DNA of 33,968 bases, from contig NZ_SUMD01000021.1 in NCBI RefSeq assembly GCF_005049235.1, positions 1-33,968 on the forward strand, written 5' to 3'. Position numbers and translations under genes: made by a program. Below the pieces are notes generated by a model, which saw nothing but the letters and a program-made list of their open reading frames with translations, did no database searches and was not told the origin of the DNA. Numbering within the stretch: position 1 is the first letter of the stretch; each line of letters begins with the position of its first letter. Origin of the DNA: Rhodococcus oryzae. GTDB taxonomy: Bacteria > Actinomycetota > Actinomycetes > Mycobacteriales > Mycobacteriaceae. Below are positions 22,851 to 30,291 of the stretch, piece by piece.

Positions 22851-22856
22851 TAATCT
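22851..22856 (+). promoter_or_regulatory. Putative -10 element of the first ferritin gene
   Basis: TAATCT, 8 nt before the ATG at 22865, giving a leader of about 0-3 nt. A GC-rich palindrome (GCGGACAGGTCCGC, 22832-22845) lies just upstream, in the spacer. Confidence 0.45.
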
Positions 22857-22864
22857 TCACGACC

Positions 22865-23410
22865 ATGACCAACTCCCGGCAGCGCAGCGAGTTCCACGAC
22901 CTCCTCAGCGAACAGGTGCGCAACGAGTTCACCGCCTCGCAGCAGTACATCGCGGTCGCGGTGTTCTTCGACGGGTACGACCTCCCGCAGCTGGCGGCGC
23001 GCTTCTACGGGCAGGCCAACGAAGAACGCAACCACGCGATGATGATGATCCAGTACCTCATCGACAACGACCTGGAGGTCGCGATCCCCGGGATCGACGC
23101 CGTGGTCACCGAATTCGACTCGGTGCGCGCGCCCGTCGAGTTGGCGCTCGAGCAGGAGCGGCAGGTCACCGACCAGATCACCAAGCTCGCCCGCACCGCC
23201 CGCGACACCGGCGACTATCTCGGCGAGCAGTTCATGCAGTGGTTCCTCAAGGAGCAGGTCGAGGAGGTCGCCTCCATGACCACCCTGCTCACCATCGTCG
23301 ACCGGGCGGGCGAGAACCTGTTCGCCATCGAGGATTTCGTCGCGCGGGAGATGAAGTCGCCGGTGGCGGCCGATTCAGGCGCTCCGAAACCTGCAGGCGG
23401 CGCCATTTAG
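22865..23410 (+). CDS. bfrB: Ferritin (BfrB-like iron storage protein)
   Basis: A 181-residue non-haem ferritin. Helix A carries VRNEFTASQQYIAVAVFF (Glu21, Tyr28); helix B carries NEERNHAMMMIQY with the ferroxidase ExxH (Glu54, His57). The later helix has GEQFMQWFLKEQVEEVASM, supplying further ferroxidase ligands, and the family's C-terminal tail ends GGAI. It stores ferric iron as a mineral core in a 24-mer and protects from Fenton chemistry. It lies where bfrB (Rv3841) is in M. tuberculosis, after the LCP gene. A second ferritin follows after 98 nt. The two proteins share most residues, and a 72-bp stretch is identical in DNA. Its own upstream region shows no iron box. Confidence 0.93.
   Translation: MTNSRQRSEFHDLLSEQVRNEFTASQQYIAVAVFFDGYDLPQLAARFYGQANEERNHAMMMIQYLIDNDLEVAIPGIDAVVTEFDSVRAPVELALEQERQVTDQITKLARTARDTGDYLGEQFMQWFLKEQVEEVASMTTLLTIVDRAGENLFAIEDFVAREMKSPVAADSGAPKPAGGAI
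23219..23290 (+). repeat. 72-bp block identical to a block in the second ferritin gene
   Basis: Identical base for base to 23869-23940 in the paralogue downstream, spanning GEQFMQWFLKEQVEEVASM and neighbours. Flanking regions differ at many third positions. Confidence 0.9.
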
Positions 23411-23461
23411 GCTCGGCTCAATTAGGTTTCACTCAATTAGGGAATACTCCCCTCAATAAGG
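23407..23461 (+). promoter_or_regulatory. Tandem TTAGG half-site repeats between the ferritin genes (possible IdeR array)
   Basis: TTAGG occurs at 23407-23411, 23422-23426 and 23437-23441, each 15 bp apart, and a variant (CAATAAGG) follows at 23454-23461. Three overlapping 19-bp windows match the iron-box consensus at 12 or 13 of 19 positions. In M. tuberculosis, IdeR activates bfrB from several tandem boxes upstream, so this array may activate the second ferritin. Site quality is moderate. Confidence 0.55.
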
Positions 23462-23471
23462 CTCGACTTGG

Positions 23472-23500
23472 ATGACATGCGGCCTGACCAGCTATATCGT
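23472..23500 (+). promoter_or_regulatory. Promoter of the second ferritin gene
   Basis: ATGACA at 23472-23477, a 17-bp spacer and TATCGT at 23495-23500. The start would be within about 2 nt of the ATG at 23509. Confidence 0.5.
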
Positions 23501-23508
23501 TTCGCCGC

Positions 23509-24057
23509 ATGAGCGATTCCGCAGATACTCAACGGACCAAATTCCATGCGCTCCTGCACGATCAGATTCGCAACGAGTTCAACGCCTCGCATCAGTACAT
23601 CGCTACGGCGGTCTTTTTCGACAACGCGGATCTGCCCCAGCTGGCCAAGCATTTCTATTCGCAGGCCGTCGAGGAACGCAACCACGCGATGATGATCGTC
23701 CAGTACTTCCTGGATCGGGACATGACCGTGGAACTGAGTGGCGTCGACGCGTCGAAGTCCTACTTCGAGAACACCCGCGAACCGATCGCGCTGGCCCTCA
23801 AGCAGGAGCAGGTGGTGACCGAGCAGATCATCCAGCTCGCGAGCACCGCCCGCGAGGAGGGTGATTACCTCGGCGAGCAGTTCATGCAGTGGTTCCTCAA
23901 GGAGCAGGTCGAGGAGGTCGCCTCCATGACCACCCTGCTCGCCATCGCCGATCGGGCAGGCGACAACCTCTTCCACCTCGAGGACTTCGTGGCCCGCGAG
24001 ATGAACAGCGTGGGCGACACCTCGGGTGCGCCGCCCGCCGCGGGCGGGTCGATCTAG
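23509..24057 (+). CDS. Second ferritin paralogue
   Basis: A 182-residue ferritin, the sister of the gene at 22865. It keeps IRNEFNASHQYIATAVFF, EERNHAMMIVQYFLDRD with the ExxH ligand set, and GEQFMQWFLKEQVEEVASM, so ferroxidase activity is expected. The N-terminus MSDSADTQRTKFHALLH differs from the sister, and codon choice outside the shared block has drifted. It has its own leaderless-type promoter with TTAGG repeats upstream, so it may be the more iron-responsive copy (inference). The two chains could form mixed 24-mers or serve different iron states. A terminator follows. Confidence 0.92.
   Translation: MSDSADTQRTKFHALLHDQIRNEFNASHQYIATAVFFDNADLPQLAKHFYSQAVEERNHAMMIVQYFLDRDMTVELSGVDASKSYFENTREPIALALKQEQVVTEQIIQLASTAREEGDYLGEQFMQWFLKEQVEEVASMTTLLAIADRAGDNLFHLEDFVAREMNSVGDTSGAPPAAGGSI
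23869..23940 (+). repeat. 72-bp block identical to a block in the first ferritin gene
   Basis: Second copy of the block at 23219-23290, in the same reading frame and orientation, with mismatches beginning at both edges. Confidence 0.9.
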
Positions 24058-24082
24058 ACCCGGTCTAGCCGGACGCAGCATC

Positions 24083-24118
24083 GCGGCCGAGGGTGTGGCC
24101 GCACACACCCTCGGCCGC
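24083..24118. terminator. Bidirectional terminator between ferritin and mocR genes
   Basis: Perfect 15-bp arms 24083-24097 and 24104-24118 (GCGGCCGAGGGTGTG and its complement) around GCCGCA, followed by TTTGCGTTTC. It lies between converging genes. Confidence 0.88.
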
Positions 24119-24126
24119 TTTGCGTT

Positions 24127-25527
24127 TCAGCGGAGTCGGGCGGCGACACCCAGCGCCCGGCACAGCGCCTCCAGCGCCCCGGCGAAGGCGTGCTCAGCGG
24201 GGGCCCCGTACCCGACCACCAGGCCGTCCCGCGGGGCGTCGCGCGCATCGGGGTGCCGGAAGGTCGACAGTGCGCCCACCGCAAGGCCTTCCGCGGCAGC
24301 GGCCGACAGGACCCGCGCCTCGGCGCCCGGCGGCAGCTCCAGCACCGCGTGCAGACCCGCCGCGATGCCCGTGACCCGGACTGCGGGAGCCCGATCTACG
24401 AGGGTGGCCACCAACTGGTCGCGGCGCCGGTGATAGCGGCCGCGCATCAGCCGGATCTGGCGGTCGTATCGACCCGAGACGATGAAGTCCGCGAGCGTCA
24501 GCTGATCGGGCACGCTGACCCAGCGCTCCCAGATGCCCTTGACCTCCAGCACGGGGTCGACGAGGCGGTCGGGCAACGCCATCCAGCCGAGGCGCAGCGC
24601 GGGCGAGAGGCTCTTGCTCACCGAGCCCAGGTACACCACCCGTTCGGGGTCCAGATCCTGCATCGCCCCGACCGGCTGGCGGTCGTACCGGAACTCGCCG
24701 TCGTAGTCATCCTCGAGGATCAGCCCTCCCGACCGGCTCGCCCAATCGACCGCCGCCGCACGGCGTTCCGGGTGTAGCGGCCCACCGATCGGGAACTGGT
24801 GGGCGGGCGTGAGCAGCGCGGCGGCCGCCCCCGACCGCGCGAGCTCGCCGATCAGCGCGCCGTCCGAGTCGACGGACAGCGGCACCGTGCGCACCCCCGC
24901 CGCACCGAGCAGCTCCCGGTGCACGTGCAGGCCATGTCCCTCGACCGCGACGGCCCCACCCAGCAGCGGGGCGAGCAGGGTCAGAGCGTGCGCGGTGCCC
25001 GCGCAGACGACGATGCGGTCCGGGTCCGCGCGCACGCCGCGGGCGCGGGCCAAATAGTCCGCGAGGGCGTTTCGCAGCTCCGGCCGCCCCCTCGGATCGC
25101 CGGGGCCGAAGGCGTCGCTCGGGGCCGCCGTCAGGGCGCGCCGCGCGGAGGCCAGCCACGCGGTCCTCGGAAACGAGGCGGCATCCGGGGAACCCGGCAT
25201 CAGGTTGTGCACGGGCCGGACCGGCGGGGCGGGCCGCGGCGTCCTGGGGTCGGCAGCGGGCGCGGCCCTCGGGGCCACCCGGGTGCCCGAGCCCCGGCGG
25301 GCGGTCAGCCAGCCCTCCGCGACCAGCTCGGCGTACGCGTCCGCGACGGTGTTCCGCGCGATGCCGAGATCCGCGGCCAGCGTGCGCGAGGGCGGTAGCA
25401 GTGCACCCGGCGCCAACCGTCCGGAGCGGATGTCCTCCCGGAGGGTGGCCATCAGCGACGAGCGGAGGCCGCCGCGACTGCGGAGGTCGAGGTGTAGATC
25501 CAATCCAGAATTGGCCCATGATTCCAC
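24127..25527 (-). CDS. MocR/PdxR-type GntR-aminotransferase fusion regulator
   Basis: A 466-residue regulator starting at a GTG (25527). The N-terminal winged helix (GGLRSSLMATLREDIRSGRL, PPSRTLAADLGIARNTVADAY) is the GntR fold. It is joined by a Pro-rich linker to a full fold-type I aminotransferase-like domain, with DDYDGEFRYD (Asp for the pyridine nitrogen) and VVYLGSVSKSLSPALRLGW (the Lys that binds PLP). Such proteins use PLP or a PLP adduct as effector and control vitamin B6, GABA or other amine genes. It is divergent from an AhpD-like gene; the 50-bp gap and the first codons hold direct TTGGNCCA-like repeats, so it probably controls that operon. Confidence 0.9.
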   Translation of the reverse strand: MESWANSGLDLHLDLRSRGGLRSSLMATLREDIRSGRLAPGALLPPSRTLAADLGIARNTVADAYAELVAEGWLTARRGSGTRVAPRAAPAADPRTPRPAPPVRPVHNLMPGSPDAASFPRTAWLASARRALTAAPSDAFGPGDPRGRPELRNALADYLARARGVRADPDRIVVCAGTAHALTLLAPLLGGAVAVEGHGLHVHRELLGAAGVRTVPLSVDSDGALIGELARSGAAAALLTPAHQFPIGGPLHPERRAAAVDWASRSGGLILEDDYDGEFRYDRQPVGAMQDLDPERVVYLGSVSKSLSPALRLGWMALPDRLVDPVLEVKGIWERWVSVPDQLTLADFIVSGRYDRQIRLMRGRYHRRRDQLVATLVDRAPAVRVTGIAAGLHAVLELPPGAEARVLSAAAAEGLAVGALSTFRHPDARDAPRDGLVVGYGAPAEHAFAGALEALCRALGVAARLR

Positions 25528-25564
25528 CCCTGAATTGAACCACTCATTCGGTCCATTACCCGCC

Positions 25565-25570
25565 TAGAGT
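25565..25570 (+). promoter_or_regulatory. Putative -10 element of the AhpD-like gene
   Basis: TAGAGT, 7 nt before the ATG at 25578, with no Shine-Dalgarno visible. Confidence 0.45.
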
Positions 25571-25577
25571 CATTCCC

Positions 25578-26036
25578 ATGACGACAACCGAGACAGCACA
25601 GCGGGTCAACATCTTCAAGCAGTCCCCCGAGGTCTACCAGGCGATGATCGCTCTCGACGCCGCCGCCAAGAAGGGCCTCGACCCGGTCCTCGTCGAGCTC
25701 GTGCTCACCCGTGCCTCACAGATCAACCACTGCGCCTGGTGCCTGGACATGCACACCCAGGACGCCCGCAAGGTCGGCATCAGCGAGCAGAAGCTCTACC
25801 TGCTCAATGCCTGGGAGGAGGTGCCTGGCCTGTACACCGAGCGCGAGCGCGCCGCCCTGGCCCTCACCGAGGCGGTCACCGTGCTGACCGACGGCTTCGT
25901 TCCGGACGAGGTGTACGCGCGGGCCGCCGAGCAATTCGAGGAGCGGGAGCTGTCCCAGCTGATCGCCGTCATCTTCACCATCAACTCGTGGAACCGGATC
26001 GCGGTCAGCACCCGCCGCGTCCCGCCGATCCGCTGA
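25578..26036 (+). CDS. AhpD-like carboxymuconolactone decarboxylase-family protein
   Basis: A 152-residue helical protein of the AhpD-like superfamily. The core HCAWCLDMHTQDA holds the CxxC pair (Cys52, Cys55) and His59 of the redox centre used in AhpD-type peroxide or thiol reactions. INSWNRIAVSTR near the end is the family tail. Members with this layout are often beside MocR-type regulators and oxidoreductases and are thought to help in oxidative or reactive-species defence. Its operon partner is the quinone oxidoreductase 27 nt downstream. A trimer or hexamer is expected by family. Confidence 0.88.
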   Translation: MTTTETAQRVNIFKQSPEVYQAMIALDAAAKKGLDPVLVELVLTRASQINHCAWCLDMHTQDARKVGISEQKLYLLNAWEEVPGLYTERERAALALTEAVTVLTDGFVPDEVYARAAEQFEERELSQLIAVIFTINSWNRIAVSTRRVPPIR

Positions 26037-26063
26037 GCGCACGCCCCTGAGAGGAATCGAGAA

Positions 26064-27002
26064 GTGAAAGCTGTTCGGATCCAGGAGAACCGAGGCGCGG
26101 ACAACCCGGAAGCGCTCGTCCTCGAGGAGGCGCCGTACCCGCAGGCCGCGACCGGCGACGTGATAGTCCGGGTACGCTCCGCCTCCTTCGTCCCGGACGA
26201 ACTCGACTGGCCGGGGACCTGGACGGACCGGGCAGGCCGTGACCGGACCCCGAGCATCCCAGCCCACGAGGTCGCCGGTGTCGTCAGCGAGATCCCCCAC
26301 GGCACCACCGGATTCGAGATCGGCGACCGGGTGTTCGGCCTGACCGACTGGCATCGCGACGGCGCCGCCGCCGAGTTCGTGGCCGTGGAGGCCCGCAACC
26401 TGGCCACGATTCCCGAGTCGATCGGATTCCGGGAGGCCGCCGCACTCCCCCTGGCGGGCCTCACCGCCTGGCAGGGACTCTTCCGGCACGGCGGGCTGAC
26501 CTACGGCGATGCGTCTGGGCGGACGGTCGTGGTGCACGGCGGCGCAGGCGGCACCGGCTCGCTGGTGGTCCAGCTCGCTCATGCCGCGGGGGCGCGGGTC
26601 ATCGCGACCGGCCGGGCGGCGGGCGAGGAGCAGGCCCGCGGTCACGGCGCGGACGACTACGTGACGCTCGACTCCGGCGGCCTCGACGAGACCCGGTTCG
26701 GTCCGGTGGATCTGGTGTTCGACACGATCGGCGGGGAGGTCCTGGCCCGGTCGGCCGCGCTCGTGCGGCCCGGCGGCACGCTGGTGTCGATCACGGCGCC
26801 GCCCCCGGTCGCGCCGGTCGACGGTCGCGCGGTCTTCTTCATCGTCGAGCCCGACCGACACGAACTCGGGGAACTCGCGCGGCTGGCCGAGCAGGGAGTA
26901 CTACGCCCCCACGTCGGCGCCGCCTATCCGCTCGCCGAGGCGCGGACCGCCTTTCTCGCCAAGCGACGGGGGATCCCCGGCAAGGTCGTCCTCGACGTCT
27001 GA
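26064..27002 (+). CDS. Zinc-independent quinone oxidoreductase (MDR family)
   Basis: A 312-residue medium-chain dehydrogenase/reductase. The GTG at 26064 has GAGGAA upstream. The N-terminal catalytic fold has SIPAHEVAGVVSEI and GDRVFGLTDW; the Rossmann part has VVHGGAGGTGSLVVQLAHAAGARV (AxGxxG-like NADPH loop) and LVFDTIGGEVLARS. The structural and catalytic zinc Cys clusters are missing, so it belongs to the quinone reductase/NADPH-dependent alkenal reductase branch. It would reduce quinones or reactive carbonyls with NADPH. Sharing an operon with the AhpD-like protein suggests a joint role in electrophile or oxidative stress. Confidence 0.88.
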   Translation: MKAVRIQENRGADNPEALVLEEAPYPQAATGDVIVRVRSASFVPDELDWPGTWTDRAGRDRTPSIPAHEVAGVVSEIPHGTTGFEIGDRVFGLTDWHRDGAAAEFVAVEARNLATIPESIGFREAAALPLAGLTAWQGLFRHGGLTYGDASGRTVVVHGGAGGTGSLVVQLAHAAGARVIATGRAAGEEQARGHGADDYVTLDSGGLDETRFGPVDLVFDTIGGEVLARSAALVRPGGTLVSITAPPPVAPVDGRAVFFIVEPDRHELGELARLAEQGVLRPHVGAAYPLAEARTAFLAKRRGIPGKVVLDV

Positions 27003-27007
27003 GGAAT

Positions 27008-27077
27008 GCGGCTGCGCCGCCCGTGAGCGCTTGACGAGTCCCTGGACTCCATGAGCACGCACGGGCGGCGCAGCCGC
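27008..27077. terminator. Large bidirectional terminator
   Basis: Perfect 18-bp arms 27008-27025 and 27060-27077 enclose a 34-nt loop with its own perfect 6-bp hairpin (GAGTCC-CT-GGACTC, 27036-27049). It sits between converging genes ending at 27002 and 27084. Confidence 0.9.
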
Positions 27078-27083
27078 CTCTGA

Positions 27084-28022
27084 TCAGCGGAGTGTGACCT
27101 GGCGGGCGCGCAGACCGTCGCGCGAGCGCAGCTCATCGGAGGTGAGGGGCGCGTCGACGGCCAGCGCGTCGGCCAGCCGCAGCCCGAGCTCGGCCGTCGC
27201 GGGCGCCCACTCCTGGGCGTGCCGCTCGGGGTCGAGATCGAACACCGGCACCAGCAGCCCGTGGGTACGGAACGAACCGGCGTACCGCGACCCCTCGCCG
27301 AGGTGCAGTCCACCGGCCGCATGCACGCGGGCCAGGGCCAGCATCAGCTGGTCCTCGTCCTCGGGCCGCACCCAGCGCAGGTGCGCCTTCTCCCCGGCGT
27401 CGACCCACCACGCGGCGACGATGCCCTCGCCGTCGAGGCGGGCGGACGGCATGATCACCGAGTTGGCCTGCTCGACGGTGGCGGCGACCTCCGGGGCGGG
27501 CGTGACGCCCTCCGGGATCCACCAGTTGAAGTCCTGGTACACGCTGATCTCGAGCAGCGTGTCCGCCTCGATCACGTCGCCGAGGCGCGGTCCGCCCGGC
27601 TGTGCGTCGGTCGCGGCGAGGGACTGCCCCGGCTCCGCGGTGGCGGCCCAGTTGACGGCGGCGGCCAGATCGGCCGAGAGATCGGCGGACTGGCCGGGCA
27701 CCTGCAGGCCGACGAAGCCGGTGGCTGCGGCGGCGGTGCCGCCAGATTTCGCGGCCGTTTCGTCGCGGACGAGGCCCGCCACCGCGCCGGGCAGCACGGT
27801 CGCGGCCACGACCGTGCGCTCGCCGCCGGTCAGCGGCAGCGTCGCCGTCGCGGACGGGACGAACTCGCGCATCGCGACGAGATCACACTCGGCTGCCAGT
27901 CCCTCGAAGGGGCGCGGCACCGCGGCGGCCGCGGCGCTCTCCTGGGCAGCGCGGCGCTCGGCGAGCTTCGCCGCGCGGTTGCTGCCGGGCTTCGGACCAC
28001 TGTTTCTTTTGCTCTTACCCAC
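27084..28022 (-). CDS. DUF5926-family protein
   Basis: A 312-residue soluble protein from the GTG at 28022 (VGKSKRNSGPKPGSNRAAKLAERRAAQ). A basic, Lys/Arg-rich N-terminus is followed by a long acidic/neutral body (LVAMREFVPSATATLPL...). A conserved-looking central segment reads VYQDFNWWIPEGVTP, then HLRWVRPEDEDQLMLALARVHAA and a tail with LTSDELRSRDGLRARQVTLR. I recall the family as DUF5926, sometimes mislabelled topoisomerase; its function is unknown. The basic start could bind nucleic acid (inference). A TAGGTT hexamer 7 nt upstream marks a leaderless start, although the glpQ gene ends only 23 nt before it. Confidence 0.75.
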   Translation of the reverse strand: MGKSKRNSGPKPGSNRAAKLAERRAAQESAAAAAVPRPFEGLAAECDLVAMREFVPSATATLPLTGGERTVVAATVLPGAVAGLVRDETAAKSGGTAAAATGFVGLQVPGQSADLSADLAAAVNWAATAEPGQSLAATDAQPGGPRLGDVIEADTLLEISVYQDFNWWIPEGVTPAPEVAATVEQANSVIMPSARLDGEGIVAAWWVDAGEKAHLRWVRPEDEDQLMLALARVHAAGGLHLGEGSRYAGSFRTHGLLVPVFDLDPERHAQEWAPATAELGLRLADALAVDAPLTSDELRSRDGLRARQVTLR

Positions 28023-28029
28023 GTCGGGA

Positions 28030-28035
28030 AACCTA
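28030..28035 (-). promoter_or_regulatory. Putative -10 element of the DUF5926 gene
   Basis: TAGGTT on the minus strand, 7 nt before the GTG at 28022, in the 23-nt gap after glpQ. Confidence 0.4.
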
Positions 28036-28045
28036 CACGTCGCGG

Positions 28046-28795
28046 CTACTGAGCGAGCCACTCCTTGGTCCGGCCCGGATGGTTGGTGGCGATCCAGCCG
28101 ACACCGAGCTCCCGGCACAGCTGCACGTCGTCGAAGTCGTCGACCGTCCAGCAGTACGTGGCCCTGCCCGCCGCGGCCGCCCGGTTCACGATCTCGGGGT
28201 GCTCGCGCAGCGACTTGATGGACGGGCCGACCGCGGTGGCGCCCACGGTGGTCGCCGCGCCGCCACCCAGGTATCGGGACGACTCCCCGAGCAGCACCGT
28301 GGGCAGCAGCGGCGCCGACCGCCGGATCCGCCAGACCGCGGCCGCCGAGAACGACATGATGACGGCACGGGAGTGGTCCGCGGACGGGGGTGCGGACAAC
28401 CCGAACCGGGACAGCTCCGCGAGCACCTTGCTCTCCACCAGCCCGCCGAATCGGACCGGGTGCTTGGTCTCGATGAAGAGCTTGGTCGGGCGGCTCGTGT
28501 GGTCGAGAACCAACGTGATCAGCTGGGCAAGGGTGAGAACCGGCTCCCCGTTGGCACCGAACTCGAGCTCGTTGAGGTGCTTGAGCGTCATCTCGCTGAC
28601 CAGCCCGGTGCCCGTGGACGTGCGGTCGACGCGCCGGTCGTGCACGCACACCAGATGCCCGTCCCGGGTCAGCCGAACGTCGCATTCCAGCCCGTCGGCG
28701 CCCTGGTCGAGGGCCAGCTCGTACGCGGCGAGGGTGTGTTCGGGCAGGGCGGCGGATGCGCCGCGGTGCGCGACGACGCGGGGCTCGGGGGTCAC
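28046..28795 (-). CDS. glpQ: Glycerophosphodiester phosphodiesterase
   Basis: A 249-residue enzyme splitting glycerophosphodiesters into glycerol 3-phosphate and an alcohol, recycling lipid head groups. The GTG at 28795 overlaps the stop of the DUF4328 gene (GTGA). The N-terminus VVAHRGASAALPEHTLAAYELALDQGADGLECDVRLTRDG is given here only as its keys: HRG, the EHT pair, and ExD; then VCVHD with the second catalytic His. The barrel continues to CWTVDDFDDVQLCRELGVG and TNHPGRT, the usual closing motif. No signal peptide, so it is cytoplasmic, unlike periplasmic GlpQ of enterics. It corresponds to glpQ1 (Rv3842c). Confidence 0.93.
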   Translation of the reverse strand: MTPEPRVVAHRGASAALPEHTLAAYELALDQGADGLECDVRLTRDGHLVCVHDRRVDRTSTGTGLVSEMTLKHLNELEFGANGEPVLTLAQLITLVLDHTSRPTKLFIETKHPVRFGGLVESKVLAELSRFGLSAPPSADHSRAVIMSFSAAAVWRIRRSAPLLPTVLLGESSRYLGGGAATTVGATAVGPSIKSLREHPEIVNRAAAAGRATYCWTVDDFDDVQLCRELGVGWIATNHPGRTKEWLAQ

Positions 28796-29823
28796 GGCGC
28801 CCCCGCTTCCACGCGCTCCGGGGTCCGGGCGGGTTCGGCAATCCCGGCGGGCTCGGTAGCCTCGGCAGTCCCGGCGGGTGCGGCGGGTGCGGCGGGCTTG
28901 GCCGACTCGGGTACCGCGACGAGCCAGCGGGTCAGCTCGCGCTGCTTCCCGGTCGGGCTCAGACCCTCGACGCGGTGGATGACCAACAGCGTCAGCACCG
29001 CGACCGCGACCGCGACCAGATCGGTGACCGCCGCGAGCAGCACCCCGTCGGCCTGCGCCTGCAGCGAGTCCAGCCCGCGCCACCACAGATTCACCACGAA
29101 CAGCACACCGCCGCACGCCCAGGTGACCCACCACACCCGGAACAGCTTGCGTGTCTGCGGGTCCGGCTCGTCCAGCTCGGTCAGGAACACCCCCGGCATG
29201 GCCAGGTTCACCACCGGGACCAGGCAGCCGAGGGCGAGCGTCGACGGGCGGCGCGGGTCGACGTGTCCGCTACGGGCGAAGGCGCGTCGCCGGGCCCCCA
29301 CCAGCCAGGCGACGGTGGCCACGGCGGCGCACACTGCGACGATCGGGGCGAGCAGACCGGCCGCGGAGACCAGCCCGTCGGACACCGCGAGCAGCCCCGG
29401 CCCGATCAGCGTGCTCCGGTTCCGCAGCAGCAGCCCGTAGCGGAACAGTTCGGCGAGCGCGGCCAGCGCGAACAGCGCCGCCGTCGCGCTCAGCAGGGCG
29501 GGAGCCAGCTCGGCGAGCTGCTCACGACGCCCGGCCACCGGTTCCCGGTCGGGAGCGGGGGGCACGTCGTGCAGGCCCCATCGGGGCATCTCGCGGTAGG
29601 ACGGCGGGCCCGGTTGGGCCGGGGTCCGGGCCGGGCGGACCCGGCTCGTCGCCGCCCCTGGCCGTCGGGCGACCCATCGGAAGTTGCGCAGGTTCGGCGG
29701 TTCCGGGCGCGCCGGATCCGTCGGTGAGAGCAGCACGCCGTGGCACCGCGGGCACCACTGCGCCGGGCCCCCGACAACCGGCCATCGGGCGGCGCAGCGG
29801 GCACAGACCTGAACGGTGCTCAT
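28792..29823 (-). CDS. Zinc-ribbon and DUF4328 membrane protein (Rv3843c-like)
   Basis: A 343-residue protein with an N-terminal zinc ribbon (CARCAARWPVV and WCPRCHGVLL, two CxxC knuckles), a Pro/Arg linker, and about five or six transmembrane helices. Examples are PALLSATAALFALAALAELF, LLAPIVAVCAAVATVAWLVGA and LLAAVTDLVAVAVAVLTLLVI. The conserved LGCLVPVVNLAMPGVFLTELD and WWVTWACGGVLFVVNLWW stretches fit DUF4328. The C-terminus is Ala/Pro/Glu-rich. Function is unknown. Its stop overlaps the start of glpQ by 4 nt, so the two proteins are probably made together and may serve membrane lipid turnover (inference). Confidence 0.85.
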   Translation of the reverse strand: MSTVQVCARCAARWPVVGGPAQWCPRCHGVLLSPTDPARPEPPNLRNFRWVARRPGAATSRVRPARTPAQPGPPSYREMPRWGLHDVPPAPDREPVAGRREQLAELAPALLSATAALFALAALAELFRYGLLLRNRSTLIGPGLLAVSDGLVSAAGLLAPIVAVCAAVATVAWLVGARRRAFARSGHVDPRRPSTLALGCLVPVVNLAMPGVFLTELDEPDPQTRKLFRVWWVTWACGGVLFVVNLWWRGLDSLQAQADGVLLAAVTDLVAVAVAVLTLLVIHRVEGLSPTGKQRELTRWLVAVPESAKPAAPAAPAGTAEATEPAGIAEPARTPERVEAGAP

Positions 29824-30168
29824 CTAGTAGATCTTTGCCGACCCGCCGCCGTCGGCGGTCAACGGCCGGCCACATTTCTGCCAGGCCACCATCCCGTCGA
29901 CGACGTTGACCGCGTCGAACCCGACCTGGTTGAGGTATTCGACCACCCGCTGCGACCGCCCGCCGGAACGGCACACCACGTACACCTCTGCGTCCATGTC
30001 GATCTCCGCCATCCGCGCGGGCACGTCGACCATCGGGATGTGCAGGGCACCGGGCGCATGCCCGTCCGCCCACTCCTCGTCCTCGCGCACGTCCAGCAGG
30101 ATCACCGAGTCGGACAGCTCGGCCGGTACCTCCGCAGCGGGCACCGAGGGCACATCACCAAAGCTCAC
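29824..30168 (-). CDS. Rhodanese-like domain protein
   Basis: A 114-residue single rhodanese domain from the GTG at 30168 (VSFGDVPSV). The domain shows LLDVREDEEWADGHAPGALHIP and the active-site loop VVCRSGGRS, with the persulphide-forming Cys66, then VVDGMVAWQKCGRPL. It would carry sulfur or handle thiol persulphides; a specific partner is not visible. Its stop is directly next to the start of the DUF4328 gene, so these genes are likely one operon. It diverges from the LLM oxidoreductase across 123 nt in which I see no clear operator. Confidence 0.9.
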   Translation of the reverse strand: MSFGDVPSVPAAEVPAELSDSVILLDVREDEEWADGHAPGALHIPMVDVPARMAEIDMDAEVYVVCRSGGRSQRVVEYLNQVGFDAVNVVDGMVAWQKCGRPLTADGGGSAKIY

Positions 30169-30291
30169 GCCATCGATACTGTCACGTTCCGCGGCGGCTC
30201 GTCGGCGGAGGCGGGAACGGTTCCCGGCGCGCGGGGGGTGCCCGCGTTGTGGTGCATGCGCGCCCGCGCCGGATACGGCAGGCTGGCACGC

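Noticed and set aside
24054-24068. Small palindrome CTAGACC-C-GGTCTAG at the end of the second ferritin gene
   Set aside because: It covers the stop codon and lies next to a far stronger terminator. Nothing else supports an operator or recombination site there.
28079-29440. A 453-codon plus-strand frame across glpQ and the DUF4328 gene
   Set aside because: Shadow of two recognised genes, with no ribosome-binding site.
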